Shown here piece after piece: positions 43,070-52,400 of a DNA stretch of 64,000 nucleotides; position 1 is the first letter of the stretch, and each line of letters opens with the position of its first letter. The notes beneath the pieces are model-generated. The model had not been told where the DNA came from, made no database searches, and saw only the letters and a list, made by a program, of their open reading frames with translations. Source of the stretch: Rhodoferax sp. (GTDB lineage Bacteria; Pseudomonadota; Gammaproteobacteria; Burkholderiales; Burkholderiaceae_C); NCBI GenBank assembly GCA_024235935.1, contig JACKLL010000008.1, positions 1 through 64,000 on the forward strand. The letters run 5' to 3'. The translations under genes and the position numbers were made by a program.

Positions 43070-43510
43070 ATGATGAACCGACGACACATGCTGGCCTTGC
43101 TCGGGGGGGCCGTCGCGTGGCACACGGCTGCGGCCCAGACGCCTGCGGCTCCAGACGACGCGCTTTACCGTGCGCTGGGTGAAAAGCCGGGCATCACGGC
43201 ACTGATGAACGACACGGTCGAGCGCCTGTTCACCGACCCGCAGATCGGCAGGTTCTTCAAGGACACCAAGCCGGCCAATCTCAAGGAGCAGCTGCGCGAT
43301 CAGGTGTGTTTTCTCAGTGGCGGCCCGTGCAAATACGAGGGCGATACGATGAAGGCCGTGCACGCCGAGCTGGGCATCCGCAAGGCCGACTTCAACCGGA
43401 TGGTCGAGGTGCTGCAGGCGGCCATGGATGCGCGCAGCATTCCGTTTGCCACGCAGAACCGCTTGCTGGCGCTGCTGGCACCCATGCACCGGGACATCAT
43501 CACCCGCTGA
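43070..43510 (+). CDS. Exported group 1 truncated haemoglobin
   Basis: The product (146 residues) has an N-terminal export signal (MNRRHMLALLGGAVAW, cleavage near AAAQ) and a 2-on-2 globin domain from about residue 30: ALYRALGEKPGITALMNDTV, then FFKDTKPANLKEQLRDQVCFL. The histidine in KAVHAELGI is the likely proximal haem ligand. Group 1 globins bind O2 or NO; export to the periplasm is unusual for cytoplasmic members but fits this locus. A GTG at 43043 would give a longer product without improving the signal peptide. Confidence 0.85.
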   Translation: MMNRRHMLALLGGAVAWHTAAAQTPAAPDDALYRALGEKPGITALMNDTVERLFTDPQIGRFFKDTKPANLKEQLRDQVCFLSGGPCKYEGDTMKAVHAELGIRKADFNRMVEVLQAAMDARSIPFATQNRLLALLAPMHRDIITR

Positions 43511-43623
43511 CAGCCCCCCACGCGCCACGGGCGCGCCGGTCGTGGCGCCGCGGCAGGACGACCCCCGATAATGGCCGGGTGCCGGATCGCGGCGCCTTGC
43601 CCCTGACACGACGGAGAAAACCG

Positions 43624-44244
43624 ATGCTGCTTGATGCCGATGAATGCCAACTGGTGCTGGTCGACTACCAGACCCGCCTGATGCCGGCCATCGGCGATGC
43701 TGCACAGGTTCTCGCCAACGCGGTGCGCCTGGCCCACATGGCCGAAACCATGGGCGTGCCCATGTTTGCCACCGAACAGAACCCCGACAAGCTCGGCGCG
43801 AGCATGCCCGCCCTGGGGACCGTACTGGCCCATGCCCAGGCCCGCGTCCTGCCCAAGATGGCATTCAGCGCCTGCGCCGACGGCCTGGCCGACATGCTGC
43901 GGCCGCCCGAGCGCAAGGCGCCCGCCGGCAATGCGCGCAGCCTGCCCAAGCATCTGCAAAAAGTGGCGCCGCCCGCCGCGCCGGCCCGCAATACCGTGGT
44001 GATTGCGGGCTGTGAAGCGCATGTCTGCCTGCTGCAGACCGCACTGGAATTGCTAGAGGACGAGTTCGAGGTCTGGGTCGTCACCGACGCCTGCGGCTCG
44101 CGCACCGAACGCAACCGCGACGCTGCCTACGACCGGCTGGCCGGCAATGGCGCGGAGCTGGTGACCACCGAGATGGTGGCTTTCGAATGGCTGCGCTCGG
44201 CGCAGCACCCGCAGTTCAAGGCCATTCAGGCGCTGATCAAGTAA
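43624..44244 (+). CDS. Isochorismatase-like cysteine hydrolase
   Basis: The 206-residue protein is of the isochorismatase/nicotinamidase fold. The catalytic triad is visible: Asp14 (LVLVDYQTRLM), Lys78 (VLPKMAFSAC) and Cys135 (GCEAHVCLLQTAL). Members hydrolyse amides or small ethers. Between residues 84 and 122 there is a Pro/Lys/Ala-rich insertion compared with short family members such as YcaC. The ATG at 43624 follows GGAGAAAACCG. Substrate unknown. Confidence 0.86.
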   Translation: MLLDADECQLVLVDYQTRLMPAIGDAAQVLANAVRLAHMAETMGVPMFATEQNPDKLGASMPALGTVLAHAQARVLPKMAFSACADGLADMLRPPERKAPAGNARSLPKHLQKVAPPAAPARNTVVIAGCEAHVCLLQTALELLEDEFEVWVVTDACGSRTERNRDAAYDRLAGNGAELVTTEMVAFEWLRSAQHPQFKAIQALIK

Positions 44245-44250
44245 GCCTGT

Positions 44251-44292
44251 CGCGGCCCCATACCCTCGAAGGGCGCGGGCACCCCGGCCGCG
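44251..44292. terminator. Possible bidirectional terminator between convergent genes
   Basis: CGCGGCC (44251-44257) pairs with GGCCGCG (44286-44292), enclosing a smaller stem CCCT/AGGG at 44263-44273. It occupies the 51-base gap between convergent genes. No T-run, so confidence is limited. Confidence 0.4.
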
Positions 44293-44295
44293 CGG

Positions 44296-44472
44296 CTATT
44301 TGGCCATCGAGCAATGGCCCCCACTGACCTCCTGGCCCGAGCCCGCGGCGATCAGCGGTGGCTCCATGCGCAGGTCGATCGGCGGCGAGGCCGCCCAGTC
44401 CCAGCCCAGGAAGCCCAGCAGCCCCAGCCAGAACACGAGCTGCCAGCGGCGTGTGGATGTCGTCGACACCAT
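44296..44472 (-). CDS. Small single-span membrane protein with one cysteine, next to YeeE
   Basis: This 58-residue protein starts at an ATG at 44472 (AAGGG six bases upstream), 11 bases after the YeeE-family stop. It has one transmembrane helix (WQLVFWLGLLGFLGWDWAA) and a ~30-residue tail ending GGHCSMAK with a single cysteine. No family is recognised. Its position as the last gene of a sulfurtransferase-transporter operon, together with a lone cysteine in the tail, suggests a role in sulfur handling, which is inference. Confidence 0.7.
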   Translation of the reverse strand: MVSTTSTRRWQLVFWLGLLGFLGWDWAASPPIDLRMEPPLIAAGSGQEVSGGHCSMAK

Positions 44473-44483
44473 GCCCATCCCTT

Positions 44484-45560
44484 TCAGAACCGGTAATGGC
44501 GGCGCACGCGCACACCGATCAGTGAACCGGCAAACGCCAGTGGCACCCACAGCCAGCCATGCAGGCTGCCGGTGGAAATGCCGCTGACCATCGCACCGAC
44601 ATTGCAGCCGAACGCCAGCCGCGAGCTGTACCCCAGCAGAAAGCCCGCGATCAGACCGACCACCCATTGCCGCGGCGCCAGCGGCTGAACCGGCTGCGCA
44701 CCGGCCCTGGCCGAGATCCACAGCGCGCCGCCCAAGATGCCGATGTTGGTGATGGTGGTGACATCCATCAGCACCGTTTGCGTGATGCGCTGGGCGTTGC
44801 CGGGCTGGCTCCAGAACACATTCGTGGTCGGATCGAACAGGTTCAGCGCCATCGCCAGCTTGCCGCCCCACAGGCCGAAGCCATAGACCACGCCCCAGGG
44901 CTGTCCGGCCAGCAGCAGGTTCAGCGTCGCCAGCACGGCCAGCGCCACCGCGCCCCAGGCCCAGCGCCGCGCCAGCCACTGCCGGCCCGGGCCGACCCAG
45001 GCGCGCACGAGCAGCAAGGTCAGCGCCAGCAGGCCGAAGGTCAGCGCCAGCGCGCCGCCGGTGCCGAACGCCGTGGCGAACCCCACCGGTTCGGTCTGCC
45101 CGAGCGACAGCCACCGGTCCAGATGCACCGAGCCCAGAAAGCTGCCCAGAGCGAACAGCGGCAGGATACCCATGTTCAGCGGCACGCCCATCCCAGCCTT
45201 GTACAAGGTGCCGGAGCCACAGCCGTCGGCGATCTGCATGGTCAGGCCGAACACGAAGGCGCCGATCAGCAGGCTCACGCTCGGCGGCCCCAGCGCCGCA
45301 TGCAGCTCGGGGAACTGGCCCAGCAGCGGCAGCGCCGCCAGACTGGCCAGCGCCAGCAGCAGCACCTGCCCGGTCACGCCCTGCGGGTCCTTGTGTTCGA
45401 TCAGCTGGCGCCAGCCGGTGGTGAAACCGAAACGGGCGCCGGCCAGTGCGCCGCCCATGCCGATGCCCACCAGCAGCAGCACCGCCTGTCGCGCCGACAC
45501 GGCCATCACCAGAAAGACGAAAAAGGCGGCCAACAAGGCCGCCAGCGGAAACCGCTTCAT
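44484..45560 (-). CDS. YeeE/YedE-family sulfur-compound transporter
   Basis: This is a multi-span membrane protein of 358 residues in the family of YeeE, the thiosulfate importer, in which conserved cysteines relay sulfur compounds through the membrane. Cys114 (IADGCGSGTLYKAGMG) and Cys319 (LAFGCNVGAMVSGI) match the paired GCG/GCN motifs of the family. It lies 19 bases after the secreted sulfurtransferase gene and just before a small cysteine-containing membrane protein. Thiosulfate is the likely but unproven substrate. Confidence 0.88.
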   Translation of the reverse strand: MKRFPLAALLAAFFVFLVMAVSARQAVLLLVGIGMGGALAGARFGFTTGWRQLIEHKDPQGVTGQVLLLALASLAALPLLGQFPELHAALGPPSVSLLIGAFVFGLTMQIADGCGSGTLYKAGMGVPLNMGILPLFALGSFLGSVHLDRWLSLGQTEPVGFATAFGTGGALALTFGLLALTLLLVRAWVGPGRQWLARRWAWGAVALAVLATLNLLLAGQPWGVVYGFGLWGGKLAMALNLFDPTTNVFWSQPGNAQRITQTVLMDVTTITNIGILGGALWISARAGAQPVQPLAPRQWVVGLIAGFLLGYSSRLAFGCNVGAMVSGISTGSLHGWLWVPLAFAGSLIGVRVRRHYRF

Positions 45561-45579
45561 GTCGAAAACCCGCTGTTGC

Positions 45580-46521
45580 CTACTTGAAGGTCTTGTCGGA
45601 CCAGATCTTCGCGTCGATAAGCAGCTGGGACACGCGGCTGGGCACGTTGGCCATCGGCAGGCCGCTCGGATCCTGCGACCATTCGGTCATCGAACCGGCA
45701 TACAGCTTGACGTTCTTCTGGCCGAGCACCTCGGACATGGCGAACCAGTTGGTCGCCGCCCAGTGGCCGGTATTGCAGAAGGACACCGTCTCCTTGGCTG
45801 GATCGATCGGGCTGGAGGCCGCAATCTGGCGGGCCTGGTCGGCCGGTACGAAGCTCGAACTGCCGGCGGCAAACCACTTGTCGTGCCGGAAGTTGACCGC
45901 GCCCGGCAAGGTGCCCGGAACCTTGGCGGCTGGCGCGCGGGTCTGGCCATTGAAGAAGTTCTCCGGACGGGCGTCGACCAACACCGCATCGCCGGCCTTG
46001 ACGTGCTGCGCGACCTCTTCCTTGGTCGCAATCAGCGACATGTCCAGCGCCGGCTGGAAACTGCTGGCGACCACACTGACCACGTCCTTGCTCAAGGGCA
46101 GCTTGGCCTGGCTCCAGCCACCGACGCCGCCATTGAGGATGGACAGCTCCTTCAGGCCCAGCACCTTGAGCGTCCAGTAGACCCGTGCCGAGGCCCCGAA
46201 ATCGGTGGCATCGGCGCCGCTGGAGACCACCACCGCGTGGCTGGTCGGGCTCAGACCCAGCCGCTGCACCAGTTGGGTCAGCTTGGGCAGGGCCGGCAGC
46301 TCGCCCGGGTTGCTGGCCGGACCGCGCCACTGGCCATACGGGGCATTCACTGCGCCGGGAATATGGTTGGCCTCGTAGGACTTCGCATCGCGGATGTCGA
46401 TGACGCGGACCTGCGGATCGGCCAGGCGGGCCTGCAGTTCCTCGGGCGACAGCAGGGGTTGGGCAGCGTGGGCCTGGGCAACGAAGGCCAGGCCGGCAAA
46501 CAGGGCAGACAGTGTTTTCAT
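45580..46521 (-). CDS. Exported sulfurtransferase with two rhodanese domains
   Basis: The 313-residue precursor has a signal peptide (MKTLSALFAGLAFVAQAHAA) and two rhodanese folds. The first (VRVIDIRDAKSYEANHIPGA) lacks an active-site cysteine; the second (LVDARPENFFNG) carries Cys249 in SFCNTGHWAATN. It would move sulfane sulfur, for example from thiosulfate, in the periplasm, immediately upstream of a thiosulfate-type transporter gene. An inverted repeat lies upstream of its start at 46595-46618. Confidence 0.9.
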   Translation of the reverse strand: MKTLSALFAGLAFVAQAHAAQPLLSPEELQARLADPQVRVIDIRDAKSYEANHIPGAVNAPYGQWRGPASNPGELPALPKLTQLVQRLGLSPTSHAVVVSSGADATDFGASARVYWTLKVLGLKELSILNGGVGGWSQAKLPLSKDVVSVVASSFQPALDMSLIATKEEVAQHVKAGDAVLVDARPENFFNGQTRAPAAKVPGTLPGAVNFRHDKWFAAGSSSFVPADQARQIAASSPIDPAKETVSFCNTGHWAATNWFAMSEVLGQKNVKLYAGSMTEWSQDPSGLPMANVPSRVSQLLIDAKIWSDKTFK

Positions 46522-46594
46522 GGTTCCATTCCTATCGGGAAGGGAGGCATTGTCTGGTGGCTTCTGATATCGGAGAACTACATTTTTCGCGGAT

Positions 46595-46618
46595 GCTTAT
46601 GCTCCAACCGACATAAGC
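46595..46618. promoter_or_regulatory. Inverted repeat in the sulfurtransferase/efflux divergent region
   Basis: GCTTATG (46595-46601) and CATAAGC (46612-46618) form a perfect 7-base inverted repeat around a 10-base spacer, a shape typical of a dimeric repressor site. It lies about 74 bases upstream of the sulfurtransferase start and 190 bases upstream of the efflux operon start, inside a 288-base gene-free gap. A sulfide-sensing ArsR-type repressor would be one candidate; none is encoded nearby. Confidence 0.45.
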
Positions 46619-46809
46619 CCTGCAGGTACACCCCGCTTACACGGGTGATACTCGGGTCATTCTGGACTTGGTACAGTCTGGCCATCGCCATTGCCAGCCG
46701 CGCATGGCCGATCCCGCTCGGGGTCGATTCCTGTGGGTGCAGGTCGTCGTGCGTTTGCACGCCCACTATGCCCCGCCCCCAGCGGCCGTACCCCGGTACC
46801 CGATTGACC

Positions 46810-48219
46810 ATGCGAACACCCGTCTATTTGTCCTGCATGTCCGTTGCCGTCGCGCTGGTCGGCTGCGCCAGCGCGCTGCCACCCGCGCCTGCGTTGCCGG
46901 CCGCGGCGGCGCCGGCGCAATGGCAGGCGCCACTGCCCCACAAGGGCACCCTCACCGATCTTTCGCGGTGGTGGCAGGACCTGGGCGACCCCTTGCTGGT
47001 CGACCTGATCGACGCCGCCCAGCAGGCCAGCCCGTCGCTGGCCAGTGCGCGTGCCCGCGTCCTCCAGGCACGCGCCACCTGGCGCCAGGCCCAGGCACGG
47101 CTGGGTCCGACGCTGGACGCATCGGCCGGCGCCAGTCGCGGCGTGACGCAGCCGGCAACGCCGGTGGCCAGCACGCTGCAGGCCGGCGTCCAGGCTTCCT
47201 GGGAGATCGACCTGTTCGGCGCCAATCGCCTGGGCAGCGATGCGGCCCAGGCCCGGCTGGACAGTGCCCAGGCGCTCTGGCATGACGCGCGTGTGCTGGT
47301 CGCGGCCGAAGTGGCGAACCGGTATTTCAACCAGCGCGCCTGTGTACAGCAGACCCGCATTGCGCGCGCCGACGCCCAGTCGCGCCAGGAAACCGCGCGT
47401 CTGTCCGCACTGAGCCTGAAGGCCGGTTTCACCGCCAGTGGCACCGCCGCGCTGGCACGCGCCGCGGCCGCCGATGCACAGGGCCGGGCGACCCGGCAAG
47501 CCGCCCTGTGCGACATCGACGTCAAGGCGCTCGTCGCCCTGACCGGGCTGCCGGAAGCCATGCTGACCGGACGTCTGGCCAGCGCCCCCGACGACCTGGC
47601 CGCACAGGCGCAACTGGCGGTGGCCAGCGTGCCGGCCGAGACGCTGGCCCAGCGGCCGGACGTCTTCGGCGCCCAGCGGGCGGTGCTTGCTGCGGGCCTG
47701 GAGACGGGCATCGCCCAGGCGCAGCTCTATCCCCGGCTGAGCCTCTCGGGCAGCATTGGCGCGCTGCATGTCCGCGCCGCAGGCAGCAGCGACAGCATGG
47801 CGACCTGGTCGATCGGTCCGCTGGCGCTCAGCGTTCCGCTGTTCGACGGCGGGCAGCGCGATGCGGCCATCGAGGCGGCCCGGGCGCGTTATGACGACGC
47901 CCTGGCCAGCTACCAGGGCACGGTGCGCCAGGCGGTGCGCGAGACCGAAGAAGCACTGGTGACACTGCAAAGCACGGCCGCGCGGGTGGACGACGCGCAA
48001 ACCGCCGAAGCCGGCTACCGTGACTGGCTGCAGGCCACCGAATCGCGCTACCGCGGCGGACTGGCCAGCCTGGTCGAACTGGAAGACGCGCGCCGAACCC
48101 GGCTCGCATCGGCCGACGCCCTGGTGACGCTGCGCCGCGAACGCATCCAGGCCTGGATCGCGCTGTACCGCGCTGCCGGTGGCGGATGGCATCCGCAGGC
48201 CGACGGCCCCCAACCCTGA
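46810..48219 (+). CDS. Outer-membrane efflux lipoprotein (TolC/NodT family)
   Basis: This is the outer-membrane channel of a tripartite RND pump. The 469-residue protein has a lipoprotein signal ending VGC (cysteine at residue 19), then two outer-membrane-efflux repeats (SLASARARVLQARATWRQAQ; SWEIDLFGANRLGSDAAQAR; YPRLSLSGSIGALH). The ATG at 46810 is chosen for the signal peptide. It is the first gene of the operon with the adaptor and pump genes, an order also seen in several Burkholderiales pumps. Confidence 0.9.
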   Translation: MRTPVYLSCMSVAVALVGCASALPPAPALPAAAAPAQWQAPLPHKGTLTDLSRWWQDLGDPLLVDLIDAAQQASPSLASARARVLQARATWRQAQARLGPTLDASAGASRGVTQPATPVASTLQAGVQASWEIDLFGANRLGSDAAQARLDSAQALWHDARVLVAAEVANRYFNQRACVQQTRIARADAQSRQETARLSALSLKAGFTASGTAALARAAAADAQGRATRQAALCDIDVKALVALTGLPEAMLTGRLASAPDDLAAQAQLAVASVPAETLAQRPDVFGAQRAVLAAGLETGIAQAQLYPRLSLSGSIGALHVRAAGSSDSMATWSIGPLALSVPLFDGGQRDAAIEAARARYDDALASYQGTVRQAVRETEEALVTLQSTAARVDDAQTAEAGYRDWLQATESRYRGGLASLVELEDARRTRLASADALVTLRRERIQAWIALYRAAGGGWHPQADGPQP

Positions 48220-48261
48220 CACTGAAGCCGCGTGCGCTTCCCCTGACCCGACGACACGACC

Positions 48262-49452
48262 ATGACGCCATTCCGACTGGACCCAAAGCAAACCCTTGCC
48301 GCCGCCACCGCCACGCTGTGTGTGCTGGCCCTGATCGGCCTGTGGGCCACAAGCGGCAATGCCGCCGATGCGCAGCCCGCCGAAGCCCAGACCCCCACCG
48401 CCAAGCCGGCACTGACGGTCTCGACCGTCCGCCCGGTGCTGGGGCGGCTACCGGTTCAGCTGAGCGCCAACGGCAACATCACCGCCTGGCAGGAGGCCAG
48501 CATCGGCGCCGAAGCCAATGGCCTGCGGCTGCAGGAACTGCGCGCCGCCATCGGCGACACGGTGCGTGCCGGCCAGGTGCTGGCCACCTTCGCCGATGCC
48601 ACCATCCAGGCCGACCTGGCGCTGGCGCGTGCCAACCTGCTCGAAGCCCAGGCCAATGCCCAGGAGGCCAGCGGCAACGCCACGCGTGCGCGCGGACTCA
48701 AGGACAGTGGCGCGCTCAGCGCCCAGCAGATCAACCAGTACCTGACCCAGGAGCAGACGGCGCAGGCCCGCGTCGAGGCGGCCAAGGCGGCGCTGAACGT
48801 GCAGCAGCTTCGGCTCAGGCAGACCCAGGTGCTGGCGCCCGACCGCGGCGTCATCTCGGCCCGCACCGCCACCGTCGGCGCCGTCGTACCCGCCGGCACC
48901 GAGCTGTTCCGCATGGTGCGCCAGGGCCGGCTCGAATGGCGCGCCGAGGTCACGTCCAGCGAACTGGGCCGCCTCAAGCCCGGCACACCCGCGCTGGTGA
49001 CATTGCCCAGCGGCGTGCAGATCCGCGGCAAGGTGCGCATGGTGGCGCCGACCGTCGACCCCCAGACCCGGGTCGCGCTGGTCTATGTGGACCTGCCCAC
49101 CTCCGGCGACCTGGCGGCGCCGCCCCGCGCCGGCATGTTCGCCAGTGGCAGCTTCGCACTGGGTGACACCAGCGCCCTGATGGTCCCGCAGTCGGCGCTG
49201 GTGATGCGTGACGGTTTCAGCTATGTCTACCGGATCGGTGACGACAACCGGGTCTCGCGCATCAAGGTGCAGACCGGCCGCCTGGCTGGCGAGCAGACCG
49301 AGATCACCAGTGCGCTCGACGCCGGCACCCGGCTGGTGGCCACCGGCGCCGGTTTCCTGAACGACGGCGACCTGGTGCGGGTGGTCGAAGGCGCGGGCGC
49401 CGCGAACCCGTCGCCGGCCGCGCCCAGGTCCGCCGCGTCGGCCACACGCTGA
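48262..49452 (+). CDS. RND efflux periplasmic adaptor (membrane fusion protein)
   Basis: This adaptor of 396 residues has an N-terminal signal or anchor (LAAATATLCVLALIGLWATS), a lipoyl-like part (QEASIGAEANGLRLQELRAAIGDTVRAGQVLATF), a coiled-coil hairpin rich in Ala/Gln (about 110-175) and a beta-barrel domain (VPAGTELFRMVRQGRLEWRAEV). It bridges the pump and the outer-membrane channel. Gap of 42 bases after the channel gene and 10 before the pump. Confidence 0.93.
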   Translation: MTPFRLDPKQTLAAATATLCVLALIGLWATSGNAADAQPAEAQTPTAKPALTVSTVRPVLGRLPVQLSANGNITAWQEASIGAEANGLRLQELRAAIGDTVRAGQVLATFADATIQADLALARANLLEAQANAQEASGNATRARGLKDSGALSAQQINQYLTQEQTAQARVEAAKAALNVQQLRLRQTQVLAPDRGVISARTATVGAVVPAGTELFRMVRQGRLEWRAEVTSSELGRLKPGTPALVTLPSGVQIRGKVRMVAPTVDPQTRVALVYVDLPTSGDLAAPPRAGMFASGSFALGDTSALMVPQSALVMRDGFSYVYRIGDDNRVSRIKVQTGRLAGEQTEITSALDAGTRLVATGAGFLNDGDLVRVVEGAGAANPSPAAPRSAASATR

Positions 49453-49462
49453 GGCCTGCACC

Positions 49463-52400
49463 ATGCTCAACGTATCCTCCTGGTCGATCCGCAATCCGAT
49501 ACCGGCGGTCATGCTGTTCGTGATGCTGTGTTTCGCCGGCGTGCTGTCTTTCAACGCGATGAAGGTGCAGCAGTTCCCGGACATCGACCTGCCGACCGTG
49601 ACCGTCTCGGCGCAGCTGCCGGGTGCGGCGCCGGCCCAGCTCGAGACCGAGGTGGCACGCAAGCTCGAGAACTCGATTGCGAGCCTGCAGGGGCTCAAGC
49701 ACGTCTACACCAAGATCCAGGACGGCAGCGTCACGATCACGGCCGAGTTCCGGCTCGAGAAGCCGGTGCAGGAAGCGGTCGACGATGTGCGATCGGCCGT
49801 GGCCAAGGTGCGAAGCGACCTGCCGGGTGACTTGCGCGACCCGATCGTCAACAAGCTCGACATGGCGGCGCAGCCGGTGCTGGCCTTCACCGTGCGCTCG
49901 ATCCCGCGCGACGGCATTGCCGGCATGGACGACGAGGCCTTGTCGTGGTTCGTCGACAACGACGTGACACGCCGGCTGCTGGCGGTGCGCGGCGTCGGCG
50001 GCGTGAGCCGGGTCGGCGGCGTCACGCGCGAGGTGCGGGTGGCGCTCGACCCGACGCGCCTGCAGTCGCTGGGCATCACCGCGGCCGAGGTATCGCGCCA
50101 GCTGCGCCAGACGCAGCTCGAAAGCGCCGGCGGGCGGCTCGACCTCGGGGGTGGCGAGCAGCCGGTGCGTACGCTGGCCACCGTGCAGACGGCGCAGCAG
50201 CTCGGCCAGATCCGGCTGGCCATGGGCAACGGGCGCACGGTGCGCCTCGACGAAGTGGCCACGGTTACCGACACCACCGCCGAACCACGATCGGCGGCCT
50301 ACCTGAACGGGCAGCCGGTGGTCGGCTTCGAGGTCTCGCGCAGCAAGGGCGAAAGCGAGGTGACCGTGGGCGCGGCGACGCAGCAGGCGCTGCGCGAACT
50401 GCAGGCGGCCCATCCGGACATCGAATTCACCGAATCCTTCAACTTCGTCACACCGGTCGAGGAGGAATACACCGGCTCCATGCACCTGCTGTACGAAGGC
50501 GCCATATTGGCGGTGCTGGTGGTCTGGCTGTTCCTGCGCAACCTGCGCGCCACCTTTGTCTCCGCGGTGGCGCTGCCGCTGTCGGTGATACCGGCCTTCG
50601 CCGGCATGTACCTGCTGGGCTTCAGCGTCAACGTGATCTCGCTGCTGGCCTTGTCACTGGTGGTCGGCATCCTGGTCGACGACGCCATCGTCGAGGTCGA
50701 GAACATCGTGCGTCACCTGCGCATGGGCAAGTCGCCCTACCAGGCGGCGATGGAGGCGGCCGACGAGATCGGCCTGGCGGTGATCGCCACCACCTTCACG
50801 CTGGTGGCGGTGTTCCTGCCCACCGCCTTCATGAGCGGCGTGGCCGGCAAGTTCTTCAAGCAGTTCGGCTGGACCGCGTCGCTGGCGGTCGTGGCCTCGC
50901 TGGTCGTGGCCCGCATGCTGACGCCGATGATGGCCGCCTACATGCTCAAGCCGGTCAAGGGGGAGCACAAGGAACCCGCCTGGTTGAACATCTACATGGG
51001 CTGGGCCGGCTGGTGCCTGCGCCACCGCCTGCTGACCATTCTGGGTGCGATCGCCTTCTGGGTCGGATCGCTGTTCCTGATCCCGCTGCTGCCCACCGGC
51101 TTCATTCCGCCCGACGACAACTCGCAGACCCAGGTCTACCTGGAGCTGCCACCCGGGTCGACACTGGAGCAGACCCGGCGCACCGCCGAACAGGCACGCC
51201 AGCTGATCTCCGGCGTCGACCATGTGCGCAGCATCTACACCACCATCGGCGGCGGCTCGGCCGGCGCCGATCCATTTGCACCGCAGGGTTCGGGTGAGGT
51301 CCGCAAGGCCACGCTGACCGTACAGCTGAGCGAACGCAAGACGCGTCCGCGCAAGCAGGGCATCGAGAACCAGATCCGCGCCGCGCTGGAACAGCTGCCC
51401 GGTGCCCGCAGCAAGGTCGGCCTCGGCGGCTCGGGCGAGAAATACATCCTGGTGCTCACCGGCGACGATCCACAGGCTCTGCAAAGCACGGCACTGGCGG
51501 TGGAGAACGACCTGCGCACGATTCCCGGCCTGGGCAGCGTGGCCTCCAGTGCCAGCCTGATCCGGCCGGAGATCGCGGTACGGCCCGATTTCGCGCGGGC
51601 CGCCGACCTGGGCGTGAGCAGCGCCGCGATCGGCGACACCTTGCGCATCGCGACCCTGGGTGACTACGACATGTCGCTGGCCAAGCTCAACCTGTCGCAG
51701 CGCCAGGTACCGATCGTCGTACGCCTGCAGGACGACGCGCGCCAGGACCTGCACCTGATCGAGCGGCTGGCGGTCCCGGGCGCACGCGGCCCGGTCATGC
51801 TGGGCCAGGTCGCCACGGTCGAGCTGGCCGGCGGCCCGGCCGTGATCGACCGCTACGACCGCGCGCGCAACGTCAACTTCGAGATCGAGCTCTCCGGGCT
51901 GCCGCTGGGCGACGTCAAGGCCATGGTCGACAAGCTGCCGTCGATCCGCAAGATGCCGCCGGGCGTCAAGGTGATCGAGATCGGCGACGCCGAGGTCATG
52001 GGCGAACTGTTTGCCAGCTTCGGACTGGCCATGCTGACCGGCGTGATGTGCATCTACATCGTGCTGGTGCTGCTGTTCAAGGACCTGCTGCAGCCGGTGA
52101 CGATTCTGTGCGCCTTGCCGCTGTCGCTGGGCGGGGCCTTCGTCGGATTGCTGGTCGCCGACAAAAGCTTCTCGATGCCCTCGCTGATCGGCCTGATCAT
52201 GCTGATGGGCATTGCCACCAAGAACTCCATCCTGCTGGTCGAATACGCCATCGTTGCGCGACGCGACCATGGCATGGGCCGGATCGACGCGCTGCTCGAC
52301 GCCTGCCACAAGCGGGCCCGGCCCATCGTCATGACCACGCTGGCCATGGGGGCCGGCATGATGCCGATCGCGCTCGGCCTTGGCGTGGCCGATGCCAGCT

